A stretch of 7,129 nt of DNA. It comes from Flavobacteriaceae bacterium. GTDB lineage: Bacteria; Bacteroidota; Bacteroidia; Flavobacteriales; Flavobacteriaceae. Positions 6,723 through 7,129 of the stretch are shown in pieces. The translations under genes and the position numbers were made by a program. The notes under the pieces were generated by a model. The model was given only the letters and a program-made list of their open reading frames with translations, was not told the DNA's origin and did not search any database. The stretch is taken from assembly GCA_947461915.1 (NCBI GenBank), contig CANHNG010000090.1, positions 1-7,129 on the forward strand, given 5' to 3'. Each line of letters opens with the position of its first letter. The stretch's first letter is position 1.

Positions 6723-7129
6723 TTAATTTTTCAAAATTATTGGTTTGCCATGTGTTCTTTTAATGATTTTGGGTAATAGAAACGGTAATATACCCAATAA
6801 TTGGATAAGAAGAGAAGCTAATTTTTCCATCCGCAATATTTTTGACAAAATTCGACCTATCATAAGTCTGCTTTTGAAATTTGTATTCCATTCTTTTGAG
6901 TATTTTTCTTCCAATTCTTTTCTGGAATAGATTTTATTGTGCAAATATTCTATAACTAATTCGGACACTATTTTAGCACTGTGGATCGCCATTGCCATTC
7001 CATTGCCACACAGAGGATGGATTAATCCTGCCGTCTCACCAATCATCAAAATATGGTTTTTGACAGCATCTTTTTTCTCGAATGAAATTTGGCTTATCGT
7101 TAAAGGTCTTTCAAAAAGCAGTTCGCTGT
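6723..7129 (-). CDS. FAD-dependent oxidoreductase, C-terminal part (5' end beyond window)
   Basis: The frame is open to the right edge, so only about the last 135 residues are present. An apparent start near 7049 is a TTG inside the gene. The recognisable piece is MIGETAGLIHPLCGNGMAMAIHSAK. It matches the second FAD-contact motif (GDAAGxxxPxxGxG) of the PHBH/UbiH/geranylgeranyl-reductase superfamily, with Glu-Thr where Asp-Ala is usual (bases 7026-7040). The tail is helical, hydrophobic and basic (LASLLIQLLGILPFLLPKII), which could bring it to the membrane. Possible roles are hydroxylation of the polyketide ring towards a quinone, as in the Streptomyces Srs pathway, or reduction of double bonds in a lipid chain as in geranylgeranyl reductases. 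The N-terminal Rossmann motif lies outside the window. It is one base upstream of the methyltransferase and is the first visible gene of the operon, which may extend further. Confidence 0.85.
   Translation of the reverse strand, partial: SELLFERPLTISQISFEKKDAVKNHILMIGETAGLIHPLCGNGMAMAIHSAKIVSELVIEYLHNKIYSRKELEEKYSKEWNTNFKSRLMIGRILSKILRMEKLASLLIQLLGILPFLLPKIIKRTHGKPIILKN

Noticed and set aside
7047..7049. Start codon of a small 108-residue protein at 7049
   Set aside because: The codon is TTG, the frame is open to the window edge, and the upstream residues continue the flavoenzyme fold, so it is an internal codon of a truncated gene.

Overview
The window is AT-rich DNA with low-GC codon use, genes that mostly lack a Shine-Dalgarno sequence and have A-rich leaders, and protein families typical of Flavobacteriaceae. 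A Flavobacterium or close relative is the best guess, made from gene content and style rather than a marker gene.

Left part, plus strand (1-2298): the 3' part of a cNMP-binding/CBS/DUF294 nucleotidyltransferase gene, open at the left edge, is followed two bases later by a DnaQ/RNase T-type exonuclease homologue. The exonuclease has lost two of its five expected catalytic residues. From memory, this pair often sits near acetate transport and activation genes, which would lie outside the window.

Right part, minus strand (2295-7129): seven genes run right to left as one probable operon. They are a FAD-dependent oxidoreductase (open at the right edge), a class I SAM methyltransferase, a type III polyketide synthase (PKS), a FabZ-like hot-dog dehydratase, a FabF-like ketosynthase, an acyl carrier protein (ACP) and an AcpS-type 4'-phosphopantetheinyl transferase. 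Spacings are 1, 74, 1, 97, 29 and -4 bases. The operon meets the exonuclease gene tail to tail, with the two stop codons overlapping in a single TTAA.

How the genes may work together (inference): the transferase arms the unusual ACP, whose serine context is N-S-A instead of D-S-L. The ketosynthase and dehydratase build or modify an acyl chain on it. The type III PKS extends and cyclises that starter into a resorcinol- or pyrone-type ring, and the methyltransferase and flavoenzyme decorate the ring. The PKS/methyltransferase/flavoenzyme trio resembles the Streptomyces Srs alkylresorcinol-to-alkylquinone logic, with a private ACP-based starter module added. No ketoreductase is visible. A 73-base element with inverted ends, resembling a dispersed flavobacterial intergenic repeat, sits inside the operon between the dehydratase and ketosynthase genes.

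No RNA genes, CRISPR arrays or insertion sequences were seen, and no gene-free stretch exceeds 100 bases.
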